A DNA stretch of 64,000 bases from Brevibacillus choshinensis (GCF_016811915.1 NZ_CP069127.1:2889001-2953000), one strand, 5' to 3'; counted from the first letter of the stretch, positions 1 through 9,051 are shown. Notes: a model not told the origin generated them from the letters alone. Program-made: numbers and translations.

Positions 1-85
1 TCAGCTGCCAGGCACCATCCATGTGGAAGACGCGGACCTGCCTGCCTTGGAGATCGGAGCCAAAGTGGCCTTTATCCGCCCGTAA
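1..85 (+). CDS. PTS glucitol/sorbitol-type IIA component, C-terminal end (partial)
   Basis: The window opens inside a reading frame that ends with TAA at 83-85. The visible tail contains LPGTIHVED followed by LPALEIGAKVAFI. This resembles the C-terminus of the glucitol/sorbitol PTS IIA protein (SrlB of Escherichia coli has FPGTVHV followed by a similar beta-strand ending). IIA proteins relay phosphate from HPr to the membrane components. The call is based on only 27 residues. The next gene follows after 39 bp, so the two are probably in one operon, which would place the downstream oxidoreductase and SorC regulator in polyol use. Confidence 0.5.
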   Translation, partial: QLPGTIHVEDADLPALEIGAKVAFIRP

Positions 86-124
86 ACCACAACATTCATT
101 TACCAAAAGAGAGGGAGAGACACC

Positions 125-1414
125 ATGTTGGGATTCAATAGACGACTGGCAGCTTTAGAAAAAGAAGGAGGCTGCATTCGCGTCGGTCTTGTCGGTGCCG
201 GGCAAATGGGACGGGGCTTGATCTCACAAATTGAGGGCATGAAAGGAATGTCTGTTGTCATCACGGCTGATCTTTTTCCGGATAACGTCAAGGCTGCCTA
301 TCGCAAAGCAGGCATTCCGGAAGCCCGAATCACGGAGACGGAGGACATCGACAAAGCTGATAAAGCCATTGCGTCCGGACATTACGTGGTGACGCGTCAT
401 GCCGAGCTGCTCCCCCAGCTGACGAATGTGGACGTGATTGTCGATGCGACCGGAATGCCCGAGATCGGTGCCAAGGTAGCGTGGGAAGCGATCCGGCATA
501 AAAAGCATATCGTCATGCTGAATGTGGAAGCTGATGTGACGATCGGTCCGCTGCTGATGCAGCAGGCAAAAGAAGCGGGGGTCGTCTACACGGGATCAGC
601 GGGAGATGAACCCGGAGCCATCATGGAGCTGTATGATTTTGCAGATGCTCTAGGCTTTGAAATCATCGCGCTGGGAAAAGGAAAAAACAATGCATTGAAC
701 GTGCATGCCAACCCTGATTCTGCACGGGCGGAAGCGGCCCTCAAAGGGGCGAGCCCCAAAATGCTGGCATCGTTTCAGGACGGTACCAAAACGATGGTGG
801 AGATGACAGCCGTCGCCAATGCGACTGGGTTTGTCCCCGATAGACCGGGGATGCATGGGCGAAAGGCTAAGTTAGCGGAACTGCCAGGTCTTTTCTCGCT
901 CGCAGAAAAGGGCGGCATGCTAAACCGCACCAAGATCGTCGATTATGTGGACGGTGTGGCACCCGGCGTCTTTGCGATTATCTCCTCTTCCATGCCGGAA
1001 GTGCACGACACCATGAAATATTTGAAGATGGGTGAGGGCCCGCATTATGTCCTGTACCGCCCTTATCATCTGACCAGCCTGGAGACACCTCTTTCGATTG
1101 CGCGGGCTTATTTCCAGCAAGAAGCCACGATCGCCCCCTACTGCGGATTAGTGGCTGAGACCGTAGCTGTTGCCAAAATGCGCTTGAAGCCAGGGGAGGC
1201 CATGGATGGAATCGGTGGGTTTTCCGCCTATGGCACCATTGTGACCGCAGCGGACAAACGGGAACGAAATGCATTGCCTATCGGTTTGATCGGTTCGAAT
1301 ATTCGGTTGAAGAGAGAGGTTGAGCAAGGCGCAGTGATCACTCTAGATGACATCGAAATTACCGAGCAGTCCACGATTCATCGTCTTCGCGAGCAAATGG
1401 AAAAAGAGAGCTGA
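125..1414 (+). CDS. SAF-domain NAD(P)-binding oxidoreductase (homoserine dehydrogenase-like N-terminus)
   Basis: A 429-residue cytosolic protein. Residues about 18-170 form a Rossmann domain with the dinucleotide-binding motif VGLVGAGQMGRG. The middle resembles the catalytic part of homoserine dehydrogenase-like proteins. The last 60 or so residues (IGLIGSNIRLKREVEQGAVITLDDIEI) look like a SAF domain, the fold also found in FlgA and sialic acid synthases, which explains misleading 'FlgA' labels for relatives. The start is well placed behind GAGAGGGAGAG. It lies just after a sorbitol-type PTS IIA gene and before a SorC regulator, so oxidation or rearrangement of the imported polyol phosphate is a reasonable inference. 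The substrate is unknown. Confidence 0.7.
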   Translation: MLGFNRRLAALEKEGGCIRVGLVGAGQMGRGLISQIEGMKGMSVVITADLFPDNVKAAYRKAGIPEARITETEDIDKADKAIASGHYVVTRHAELLPQLTNVDVIVDATGMPEIGAKVAWEAIRHKKHIVMLNVEADVTIGPLLMQQAKEAGVVYTGSAGDEPGAIMELYDFADALGFEIIALGKGKNNALNVHANPDSARAEAALKGASPKMLASFQDGTKTMVEMTAVANATGFVPDRPGMHGRKAKLAELPGLFSLAEKGGMLNRTKIVDYVDGVAPGVFAIISSSMPEVHDTMKYLKMGEGPHYVLYRPYHLTSLETPLSIARAYFQQEATIAPYCGLVAETVAVAKMRLKPGEAMDGIGGFSAYGTIVTAADKRERNALPIGLIGSNIRLKREVEQGAVITLDDIEITEQSTIHRLREQMEKES

Positions 1415-1423
1415 ATAGGACTT

Positions 1424-1458
1424 GGGGAAGACATCCGTGTGTCTTCCTCTTTCCTTTC
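1424..1458 (+). terminator. Probable terminator after the PTS/oxidoreductase operon
   Basis: The inverted repeat GGAAGACA (1426-1433) and TGTCTTCC (1440-1447) encloses a short loop and is followed by the pyrimidine stretch TCTTTCCTTT. It sits 10 bp past the oxidoreductase stop codon. The T-run is interrupted, so it may be leaky. Confidence 0.55.
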
Positions 1459-1476
1459 TAAAAAGAACAGCAAATC

Positions 1477-1485
1477 TGTTATAAT
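1477..1485 (+). promoter_or_regulatory. Extended -10 promoter of the SorC regulator gene
   Basis: TG at 1477-1478, one base, then a perfect TATAAT at 1480-1485, 45 bp before the regulator start. No good -35 box is present at the usual distance, which fits an extended -10 promoter. This suggests the regulator has its own transcript. Confidence 0.5.
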
Positions 1486-1530
1486 ATGTAAGAAAGAGGA
1501 GTATAGTAACGTTTTTAATGAGGGATACAT

Positions 1531-2505
1531 ATGGATAACTGGACAGAAAAACGTGAAATGGTACGAGTCGCCAAATTATACTATTTGAATGGACTCACAC
1601 AGGCCGAGATCGCCAAAAAGCTCGGGGTTTCAAGACCGGTCATTTCCAAAATGCTGCAGCGCGCCAAGGATACGGGAATCGTGGAAATTTACATCCGCGA
1701 CGAAACAGTGAGTATGGTGGAATTGGAGCAGCAGCTTGAAGCCGCATTGCGCCTGGATGAGGTCATCGTGGTCCCGGCTCACGGGAGCAAAAATGAAGAA
1801 CTGATCAAGCAACAAGTAGCCAAAGCAGCTGCCCAGTATCTTCCCAAGTGGATCCGCAATAAGCGGAGGATCGGAATCTCATGGGGGACGACGCTGTACC
1901 ATCTCGTCAATGAATACCCATTTGAGAGACATCATAAAATGAAAGTATACCCACTGGTTGGCGGCATTGGACGCCACCGGATCGAGATACACTCCAATCA
2001 GTTGGCCTATGAATTTTCCAAAAAGCTCGGGGGTAGCTGTGAGTTTCTTTACGCTCCCGCTATTGCTGATTCGATGGAACTGAAAAGACAGTTGGTAGAC
2101 TCACCGGATATTCGATCCATTCTGGATGAAGCGCGGCGAGTGGAGCTTGCCATCGTCGGGATCGGAAATCCGTATGAATCGACCATGACGGAAATGGGGT
2201 ATCTAAAAGATGAGGATCTTCGCCAGCTGCAGGAAGGTCAGGCAGTCGGGGATATCAGCTCGCGTTTTCTCGATCGGACGGGGAAACCCATCGATACCGA
2301 TCTGAATCATCGCGTCATCGGGATCGAGCTGGATGAGCTGAGACAGATCCCCATTGTGGTGGGAGTCGTTTCAGGAAGCAATAAGCTGGAAGCAGTTTGG
2401 TCCAGTCTGCGAGGAGACTATTTCGACAAGTTAATCATAGACGAATATTTGGCGGAAGCCCTATTGGATAAGGCGAAGGAGGTGAGCAACGGTGAAAGAG
2501 GATAG
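1531..2505 (+). CDS. SorC/DeoR-family sugar-binding transcriptional regulator
   Basis: A 324-residue regulator. A helix-turn-helix lies near residues 16-50 (LTQAEIAKKLGVSRPVISK), followed by a C-terminal sugar-phosphate isomerase-like effector domain typical of the SorC family (about residues 60-315, with GISWGTTLY and LAIVGIGNP). SorC proteins usually bind a phosphorylated sugar and control the adjacent catabolic operon. Here the upstream operon carries PTS glucitol-type and oxidoreductase genes. An extended -10 promoter lies just upstream, and the 3' end overlaps the next small gene by 14 bases, implying coupled translation. Confidence 0.85.
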   Translation: MDNWTEKREMVRVAKLYYLNGLTQAEIAKKLGVSRPVISKMLQRAKDTGIVEIYIRDETVSMVELEQQLEAALRLDEVIVVPAHGSKNEELIKQQVAKAAAQYLPKWIRNKRRIGISWGTTLYHLVNEYPFERHHKMKVYPLVGGIGRHRIEIHSNQLAYEFSKKLGGSCEFLYAPAIADSMELKRQLVDSPDIRSILDEARRVELAIVGIGNPYESTMTEMGYLKDEDLRQLQEGQAVGDISSRFLDRTGKPIDTDLNHRVIGIELDELRQIPIVVGVVSGSNKLEAVWSSLRGDYFDKLIIDEYLAEALLDKAKEVSNGERG

Positions 2506-2815
2506 AATGAGAGCGACCCTGTTTTGCGACAAATGCATGGATGATACCGTCCATGAGGTGACGTATGTGGACAACATCCTGTATCAGATTCGTTGTGTAG
2601 CCTGTGACAAATCGCACTCACGCGGATCGGAAATTCAACGAGAGCTGTACTTGAATTACATGGAGAGAGTGTTTAGCAAGCCCAAGCGCTTTAAAAATGA
2701 GGCAGGGGACAACTTACCTCATTTCCTGTTTTCACTCCCCTATCGTGTGATGAGCAAGCCTTTTCGAACCTACAAGGAAATCAAAGACATGTTCCTATAC
2801 AAACGAAAAATCTGA
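2492..2815 (+). CDS. Small zinc-ribbon-like protein of unknown function
   Basis: A 107-residue basic protein that starts with GTG inside the end of the SorC gene; the ATG at 2507 is an alternative start. It has two cysteine pairs, CDKC (residues 12-15) and CVAC (about 35-38), spaced like a zinc ribbon. Short Bacillus and Paenibacillus proteins annotated 'bh protein' share this N-terminal pattern. The C-terminal half is basic and aromatic with no clear domain. A terminator follows at once, so the SorC gene and this gene form a two-gene unit. Function is unknown. Confidence 0.7.
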   Translation: MKEDRMRATLFCDKCMDDTVHEVTYVDNILYQIRCVACDKSHSRGSEIQRELYLNYMERVFSKPKRFKNEAGDNLPHFLFSLPYRVMSKPFRTYKEIKDMFLYKRKI

Positions 2816-2830
2816 TCCAGAAACGCAAAA

Positions 2831-2862
2831 ACGAAGGCGCCAGGTGCGGCCTTCGTTTTTTT
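2831..2862 (+). terminator. Rho-independent terminator
   Basis: ACGAAGGC (2831-2838) pairs with GCCTTCGT (2849-2856), followed by an unbroken T-run to 2862. It ends the SorC/zinc-ribbon unit. Confidence 0.85.
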
Positions 2863-2890
2863 GGTGCCTGCCAGCTTTCGTACGGGAACA

Positions 2891-3076
2891 CTACGGAATG
2901 AGATTCCCGGCAGCCTTGTAGATTTGGTGCCACTCTTCCCGAGGGAGAGTCACGTCCGCACCCTTGCAAGCGTCTTTTAACCGCTGAGGACTCGTCGTTC
3001 CCAGCACCACCTAATGTTGGCGGGATGACGGGTGATCCAAGCCGTCGCAATCGCTTTGTTGGTTACCCCATGCACT
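2891..3076 (-). pseudogene. Aldo/keto reductase C-terminal remnant
   Basis: Read on the minus strand, this stretch encodes GVTNKAIATAWITRHPANI and then, after a one-base frame change, VVLGTTSPQRLKDAC and LPREEWHQIYKAAGNLIP followed by TAG. This is the C-terminus of aldo/keto reductases that end in a 'WY-EIYRAAGN' motif. An in-frame TAA precedes IAKVHGV, and no convincing N-terminal part is found up to 3300. The gene is therefore truncated and frameshifted. The rest of the interval 3077-3310 shows nothing I can assign apart from the ribosome binding site of the next gene. Confidence 0.75.
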
Positions 3077-3310
3077 TTCGCGATTTATGGACTGAGCGGG
3101 CTTCATGTTAAAGGAAACGACTGAATCGATCACGAGGGTATGGGCGATACTAAGTTTTTACTTTGGCCAGGCACCTCGATAGCAAGGAGTACGAAATCAC
3201 TTCATCGAATAAAAAAAGATGGATGGGAGTCTCCCCTTGCCTGTTTCTGTCAAGGATACGAATAGGATTGATCATTCACAGCTGATTGAATAATTACAGA
3301 GGGGTGTTTC

Positions 3311-3907
3311 ATGATGGCGAACAGCCAAACGAATCCAAAGGTTGATGAATTTTTAGGGAAAGCCAAAAAGTGGAAGGCAGAATATGAAGAGTTGAGAAAG
3401 ATTGTTCTGGACTGTGATCTGACTGAAGAGTTTAAGTGGATGCATCCTTGCTACACGTATGAGAATAAGAACATCGTGTTAATCCATGGATTTAAAGAAT
3501 ATTGTGCGCTTCTGTTTCACAAAGGTGCCCTGTTACAGGATGTCCATGGGATTCTCATCCGACAAACGGAGAATGTACAGGCTGGGCGCCAGATTCGATT
3601 TACCAATGTTCAAGAAATCGTTGATCAGGAATCCATCTTGAAAGCTTATATTCAGGAAGCCGTTGAAGTTGAAAAAGCCTGTTTGGAAGTGAATTTCAAA
3701 AAGAATACAGAATACATCATTCCGGAAGAGCTTCAAATGAAATTCGATGATATCCCTGCCTTGAAAACTGCTTTTGAAGCATTGACGCCGGGACGGCAAA
3801 GAGCATACATTCTTCATTTTTCGGGGCCAAAGCAATCCAAAACGAGAGAAGCTCGGATTGAAAAATGTATGCAGCAAATTCTCAGTGGAAAGGGATTAAA
3901 TGATTAG
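3311..3907 (+). CDS. ydeI: YdeI-like protein (DUF1801 plus YdeI/OmpD-associated domain)
   Basis: A 198-residue protein that matches the layout of Bacillus subtilis YdeI. An N-terminal DUF1801 domain (about residues 10-125, with FKWMHPCYTYENKNIVLIHGF) is followed by the C-terminal 'bacteriocin-protection, YdeI/OmpD-associated' segment (PALKTAFEALTPGRQRAYILHF and KTREARIEKCM). DUF1801 proteins are frataxin-like in fold and some act in iron handling; the role of YdeI itself is not settled. The GAGGGG site at 3299-3304 suits either the ATG at 3311 or the ATG at 3314. It appears to be a single-gene unit. Confidence 0.8.
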   Translation: MMANSQTNPKVDEFLGKAKKWKAEYEELRKIVLDCDLTEEFKWMHPCYTYENKNIVLIHGFKEYCALLFHKGALLQDVHGILIRQTENVQAGRQIRFTNVQEIVDQESILKAYIQEAVEVEKACLEVNFKKNTEYIIPEELQMKFDDIPALKTAFEALTPGRQRAYILHFSGPKQSKTREARIEKCMQQILSGKGLND

Positions 3908-4085
3908 GGCAGAAAATAGATCCGAAGTGAGTAAGCAACTGCCGCGAACGCCACACGTTGGCTGTACTAAATCAGCAGAAAGGAACTCCAACGAAATAAC
4001 GATGTCCTAATTTTTTTATAAGTGCTAAAATATGCCTTAGGAGGCCGATACTTACACTTTTTGGTTTGAATGCTAGGGGGAAGCT

Positions 4086-5354
4086 ATGGTTAGTTACTTC
4101 AAAGATTTTTTACTGAACATTTTCATTATATTTTCCCCACTTGTTTTTTATCCGTACTTAAATAAATACAAAGCGCAAGGTAGAGACACCCTGTACAGAG
4201 TCTCCCTGTATATCCTCTTTGCATTCGCATTGCTTCTAACCATGTCATTTCCCGTCAATCTGCATGGACTCATCTATGATTTTCGCTCCATCCCCTTGGT
4301 TTTGGGATCGCTTTATGGAGGCCCCATCGTCACGGTTTTTTTGTTTTTGACTGTTGTGGTGTACCGTTTCATCTTGGATAATCCTCAGCAGCTGGCATAC
4401 ATGATCTCTGTTCTTCCTGCCGCGGCTCTTGTGATTATGATGCAGAAAAGGTTCCAAGAGAGGAAGCTGTATCAGAAAATTCTCTTGTCCATCATATTGT
4501 GTACATGTATCAAATTGATCATTTTTGGCATTTATCTTGCTTATATCCACGAATTTGCACGGATGTTCAATCAGCCTCTCGCTACCATCGAGACCTATTT
4601 GCTGCAGGCAGTCATTATTGCGGTTTGTGTGTATCTCGTTGAATTTCTCCATACGTATTCACAGATGCAAGAAGAAATGATCAAGAGCGAAAAAACCAAG
4701 ATCGTCAGCGAAATGGCTGCTGCGGTTGCCCACGAAATTCGCAACCCGCTCACTACCGTGAGAGGCTTCATTCAATTATTTGGCGCCGATGATTTGGACA
4801 AGCAAAAGAAAGAGTTTTATCAAAAGATCTGCCTGGAAGAGCTGGATCGGGCGCAGCTTATCATTACGGATTATCTTTCGCTGGCAAAGCCCGACCCGGA
4901 AATCATCGAGACCATTGCCATCAACGAAGAGATACAATATTTATCCAATGTCCTCATGACCTATGCCAATTATAACAACATCCAAATCAGTGGGATCCTT
5001 TCGGAGGACCCTTCCTTGAAAATCGTGGGAGATCGATATAAGTTCCGCCAAGCCTTGATCAACATCGGAAAAAATGCAATCGAAGCTCTTCCTGAGGGGG
5101 GACTGTTGGAAATAATGGCAAATGGAACGGGGGAGGAAGTGTTCATCGTGATCCGGGATAATGGGATCGGAATGACGCCGGAGCAGATCAATCGACTCGG
5201 TACCCCTTATTACTCTACCAAAGAAAAAGGAACGGGCCTTGGAACGATGGTATCCTTTGGGATTATTAAAAAGATGAGCGGAAGAATTGGGATTACCAGC
5301 GAAAGAGGCGTGGGAACGGAGTATACCTTGAGTTTCCCGCGAGTGAACGGATGA
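4086..5354 (+). CDS. Membrane sensor histidine kinase, KinB-like (5TMR-LYT sensor)
   Basis: A 422-residue kinase. Residues 1-190 hold about six membrane helices with the 5TM-5TMR_LYT signature DFRSIPLVLGSLYGGP (65-80). The HisKA domain has phospho-acceptor His216 in VAHEIRNP. The ATPase domain shows the N box NIGKNAIEA, DNGIGM and GTGLGTMVS. Length and layout resemble the sporulation kinase KinB (about 428 residues). No response regulator gene is adjacent, which is typical of kinases that feed the Spo0F phosphorelay; that assignment is inference. The AGGGGGAAG site supports this start, and a strong terminator follows. Confidence 0.85.
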   Translation: MVSYFKDFLLNIFIIFSPLVFYPYLNKYKAQGRDTLYRVSLYILFAFALLLTMSFPVNLHGLIYDFRSIPLVLGSLYGGPIVTVFLFLTVVVYRFILDNPQQLAYMISVLPAAALVIMMQKRFQERKLYQKILLSIILCTCIKLIIFGIYLAYIHEFARMFNQPLATIETYLLQAVIIAVCVYLVEFLHTYSQMQEEMIKSEKTKIVSEMAAAVAHEIRNPLTTVRGFIQLFGADDLDKQKKEFYQKICLEELDRAQLIITDYLSLAKPDPEIIETIAINEEIQYLSNVLMTYANYNNIQISGILSEDPSLKIVGDRYKFRQALINIGKNAIEALPEGGLLEIMANGTGEEVFIVIRDNGIGMTPEQINRLGTPYYSTKEKGTGLGTMVSFGIIKKMSGRIGITSERGVGTEYTLSFPRVNG

Positions 5355-5381
5355 CTGGATAAAAGATGATGATTTCAAGTA

Positions 5382-5407
5382 CCCCGCAGCTGGTTGCGGG
5401 GTTTTTT
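5382..5407 (+). terminator. Rho-independent terminator of the sensor kinase gene
   Basis: CCCCGCA (5382-5388) pairs with TGCGGGG (5395-5401), followed by six T residues. Confidence 0.85.
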
Positions 5408-5492
5408 CTGTGAAAAACGTCCCCTCTCATCGGGGGATTGGACATCTTGACGTTCTCCTAATCGTGGATGGGACACCACTTCTCGTGAACGC

Positions 5493-5523
5493 AAAAAAGC
5501 GGCCAACAATTCCTGTCAGCCGC
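5493..5523 (-). terminator. Rho-independent terminator of the VOC gene
   Basis: On the minus strand GCGGC (complement of 5519-5523) pairs with GCCGC (complement of 5499-5503) and runs into six T residues. It lies 21 bp past the VOC stop codon. Confidence 0.75.
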
Positions 5524-5543
5524 TAATCCGTACGTACAATCTG

Positions 5544-5924
5544 TCACTTTTTCTCCATGACGGCAAAGTAGTTCTCTTCATCATCCGCAAAGTTAAATAC
5601 TTTTCCGGAAGGCATCTGGACAACATCTCCGACCTTCACGTTTTTGTTGCGCAAGTCGCTATGCAATTGATCGAGATTATCGGTAAAAAACATTAAAGAA
5701 GGTGTACCGAGATTTAATCCAGGTGACATTTTCGCCACGAATTCCTTGTTGTGGAGAATGATGCTGGTCTCTGCCTGTTTGGTCGGCGCAATCTCGATCC
5801 ATCTCATGCCTTGTCCATTGTCTTCTTCGGAAATGACATGAAACCCCATTTTTTCCGTCCAAAAATCCCTGGCTCCATCTTGATTATTGACATACAGCAT
5901 AATTTGACCGACTTTACTCATCAT
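5544..5924 (-). CDS. VOC-family (glyoxalase/bleomycin resistance-like) protein
   Basis: A 126-residue single-domain protein with the paired beta-alpha-beta-beta-beta pattern of the vicinal oxygen chelate superfamily: VGQIMLYVNNQDGARDFWTE at the N-terminus and VGDVVQMPSGKVFNFADDEEN at the C-terminus. Such proteins include glyoxalases, dioxygenases and antibiotic-binding proteins; the activity here cannot be told. The start is MMSK at 5924, with GGGAGTGATC upstream and a second ATG directly after. Monocistronic, with its own terminator. Confidence 0.8.
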   Translation of the reverse strand: MMSKVGQIMLYVNNQDGARDFWTEKMGFHVISEEDNGQGMRWIEIAPTKQAETSIILHNKEFVAKMSPGLNLGTPSLMFFTDNLDQLHSDLRNKNVKVGDVVQMPSGKVFNFADDEENYFAVMEKK

Positions 5925-6387
5925 CAGTGATCACTCCCGTATATAAGTTATTACCCGTTTCCAGGCAAAGAATCCGTTCTGCAGGTAAAGGTCATGCTCT
6001 TGGCAAGATCAGGTTACCCGATCTGCAGTTGGCTCTCGCTTTCCTCTTTCTATCATAGCACGTAGCCCAGACTAATATTTCTCATCGATTGCGAATGTTA
6101 GGGGAGAAGCTTTTCTAACAGCAGGATGAAAATGTTTTCGGTTCAAGAATTCAGCTACCAAGCGAATGTTACGAATAAACTATTTAATTGATGAGAAAAG
6201 TATCACCTTTTCCTTCTGAAAAATAGAAATAGAAGATATTTGTTCGAAAGTGTTTGTTTGTGATGGCGCTGTTGCTTTTTTATTTTCTTCTGTTTATCAT
6301 AGGCATATATTTCCTAAATGGAAATATTCAGATAATGGAACTGCTGAGTTCTTCTAGGGGGACGTAACCCTCAGATGGAAAGAAGGA
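5925..6387. other. Intergenic region upstream of the sugar kinase
   Basis: About 460 bp without a credible gene. It must hold the promoters of the divergent VOC and kinase genes. The only element I can support is the DeoR-type candidate operator at 6241-6257, listed separately. The rest is AT-rich with no clear consensus promoter pair. Confidence 0.5.
6241..6257 (+). promoter_or_regulatory. Candidate DeoR operator, copy 1
   Basis: TGTTCGAAAGTGTTTGT lies 147 bp before the sugar kinase. A 14-of-17 match occurs at 7602-7618 before the DeoR gene. The internal TGTT(T/C)G direct-repeat layout resembles operators of DeoR-family sugar regulators. Two copies at the two promoters of one locus support the call. 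Confidence 0.45.
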
Positions 6388-7598
6388 ATGGAAGAAATGA
6401 ACTCCACGAACGCAGAAGTGATGGTCGCAGGACTGGTTTGTCTGGATATCTTTCCGACGGTACCGGCAGGCAAAGCACTGAGTCAGTTTCTACTCCCAGG
6501 GAAACTGATTGAGGTTGGCGAAGCTGCCGTCTCAACGGGTGGTGCAGTCTCCAATACCGGGCTCGCCTTGCATCGATTGGGGTCTCCACTTGTCTGATGG
6601 GGAAAGTGGGGGACGACGAGTTCGGGCGCATGGTTATCGACATTTTGAGAAGAGCGGATCCGTCATTCATCAACGAGATGATTGTAGCCAAAGGAGAGCA
6701 GACCTCTTACTCCATTGTGCTCAGCATACCCGGTGTGGACCGGATCATCCTACACTGTCCTGGTGCGAACGCGACGTTTCATCCTGCAGATCTTGACCCA
6801 GACCGGATCGCACGCGCTCGAATCTTTCATTTTGGATATCCTCCGCACATCCGCCAAATGTATGTAAATGGCGGGCAAAACTTGGCAGAACTCATGGAGA
6901 AAATCAAACGCCTTGGCGTCGCAACCTCCCTGGACATGGCTATGCCCGATCCGGATGCCGAGTCAGGCCGAGTGGATTGGATCCAGCTGCTCCAAAGGAC
7001 GCTGCCTCACGTCGACCTTTACTTGCCCAGTCTGGAAGAGACCCTGTTTATGCTCAAACGCCCGTATTACGAAGAGCTGCAGCGAAGGGCAGGCGAGGAA
7101 GGAATATTGCCTCTGGTTTCGGAAGAGGTCATACGTGAATCAGCGGAACAATTGCTTGGGATGGGATGCGGAATGGTGGGGCTGAAGCTGGGTGAGTCGG
7201 GTATGTTGTTGCGAACGGGCTCTAGAGAAAGGCTTCGTCAAATAGGTGGCTCTCTGATCCGCGATCATGAGCAATGGGCCAACCGGCAGCTGTGGACGCC
7301 TTGCTATGAAACGATCGTAAAGGGAACAACGGGGGCTGGAGATTGCACCATCGCGGGCTTCCTGGCAGGGATGTTGAAGGGATTGCTACCAGAGTCTACC
7401 TTGCGTCATGCAGTCGCGGTAGGTGCTTTCTGTGTAGAAGCAATGGATGCGACGAGCGGAGTGGTTTCCTGGGAGCAGGTCGAAGGGAGGGCGCGAGCAA
7501 AGGAAAAGAGGCTTCCACTGCGACAAGCTCCCGAGGGCTGGTCTTGGGATGAACGGCTAGAGACATGGGTGGGGCCGCTAGACAAATCATTCGTTTGA
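6388..7598 (+). pseudogene. PfkB-family sugar kinase interrupted by a frameshift
   Basis: Two overlapping frames make one ribokinase/PfkB-family kinase. The first (6388-6597) encodes the N-terminal lid region including AAVSTGGAVSNTGLALHRLG and stops at a TGA. The second (6597-7598) resumes with MGKVGDDEFG, which normally follows directly in this family (LMGKVGDD). One base is missing at about 6594. The C-terminal frame keeps the catalytic motif KGTTGAGDCTIAG, with the Asp base at residue 249 of the second frame. The rejoined protein would be about 403 residues. It is followed by a DeoR regulator and a sugar isomerase. Whether this is real decay, a sequencing error or recoding cannot be decided here. 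Confidence 0.8.
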
Positions 7599-7601
7599 AT
7601 A

Positions 7602-7618
7602 TGTTTGGAAATGTTTGT
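7602..7618 (+). promoter_or_regulatory. Candidate DeoR operator, copy 2
   Basis: TGTTTGGAAATGTTTGT lies 71 bp before the DeoR start and matches the copy at 6241 in 14 of 17 positions. Its place suggests autoregulation. Confidence 0.45.
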
Positions 7619-7689
7619 ATTTGATAAGATGGTGCTAACACAAACCGGGGTACTGATCGCTTTTCGTTCGTGACAGGAGGGGAAACAAC

Positions 7690-8451
7690 ATGCTGAATAG
7701 CACCAGACAATTGCAAATGAAAGAATATATCCAAGAGAAGAAAAACGTTACTGTTCAAGAGCTGATGGAGTACTTCCATGTTTCAGACATGACCGTTCGA
7801 CGTGATCTGATCCAGCTCGAAAAGCTCGGGACATTCAAGCGTGTCCATGGAGGCGTGGCTCATGTGGAGGGCGAGAAGGATTTTCTGCTCCCTTTCTCAG
7901 AAGATTCGAACCTGCAAGCGAAAGTACGGATTGGTGAAAGGGCCGCTTCCATCGTACAGGATGGTCAATCGGTATTGCTCGATGCAGGATCAACCGCTTT
8001 GGAAGTCGCGAGAGCGCTTGCAACCCGTTCGAACATCACCGTGATCACGAACTCGATTCCCGCTGCTTCACTCCTTTCTCAAAACAGCAGCTTGCAGGTC
8101 ATGATGACAGGGGGTGACATCCTCCATACTTCACAATCGCTGATTGGTTACACTGCCGTTCAATTTTTGCGGCGCTTGCAGGTAGATCACGCGTTTATTG
8201 GCTGCAAAGGTATGTCAATGGAGCGCGGACTCATGAATTCGAATATGGCAGAAGGCGAAGTAAAATGGACGATGATGAACGTTTCTCGCCAGGTGTACGT
8301 GGTGGCAGACCATACGAAATTTGAACAGGCCGCCTTCCATGTTTTTGCGGGCTGGGACCAAGTCGATGCCATCATCTCCACCGATCAGGTGAAGGAATCG
8401 TATCAACGAGATTTTGAAGCGAAAGAACAGGCGCAGTTGATTCTGGTCTAG
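7690..8451 (+). CDS. DeoR/GlpR-family transcriptional regulator
   Basis: A 253-residue regulator of typical length for the family. The N-terminal winged helix-turn-helix carries VTVQELMEYFHVSDMTVRRD (about residues 20-39). The C-terminal DeoR sensor domain has the phospho-sugar-binding pattern VLLDAGSTALEVARAL and VITNSIPAA. It sits between the sugar kinase and a lyxose isomerase gene with a GGAGGGG ribosome binding site. The repeated 17-bp motif upstream of both the kinase and this gene is its likely operator. A phosphorylated sugar made by the neighbouring enzymes is the likely effector. Confidence 0.9.
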   Translation: MLNSTRQLQMKEYIQEKKNVTVQELMEYFHVSDMTVRRDLIQLEKLGTFKRVHGGVAHVEGEKDFLLPFSEDSNLQAKVRIGERAASIVQDGQSVLLDAGSTALEVARALATRSNITVITNSIPAASLLSQNSSLQVMMTGGDILHTSQSLIGYTAVQFLRRLQVDHAFIGCKGMSMERGLMNSNMAEGEVKWTMMNVSRQVYVVADHTKFEQAAFHVFAGWDQVDAIISTDQVKESYQRDFEAKEQAQLILV

Positions 8452-8468
8452 AGAAAAAGGAGGATTAG

Positions 8469-9008
<540 letters not shown>

Positions 9009-9020
9009 CGCAAGCCTTTA

Positions 9021-9051
9021 AACAGCCCTTGTTCCTCTTGGGCTGTTTTTT
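9021..9051 (+). terminator. Rho-independent terminator of the isomerase operon
   Basis: AACAGCCC (9021-9028) pairs with GGGCTGTT (9040-9047), followed by a T-run. Confidence 0.85.
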
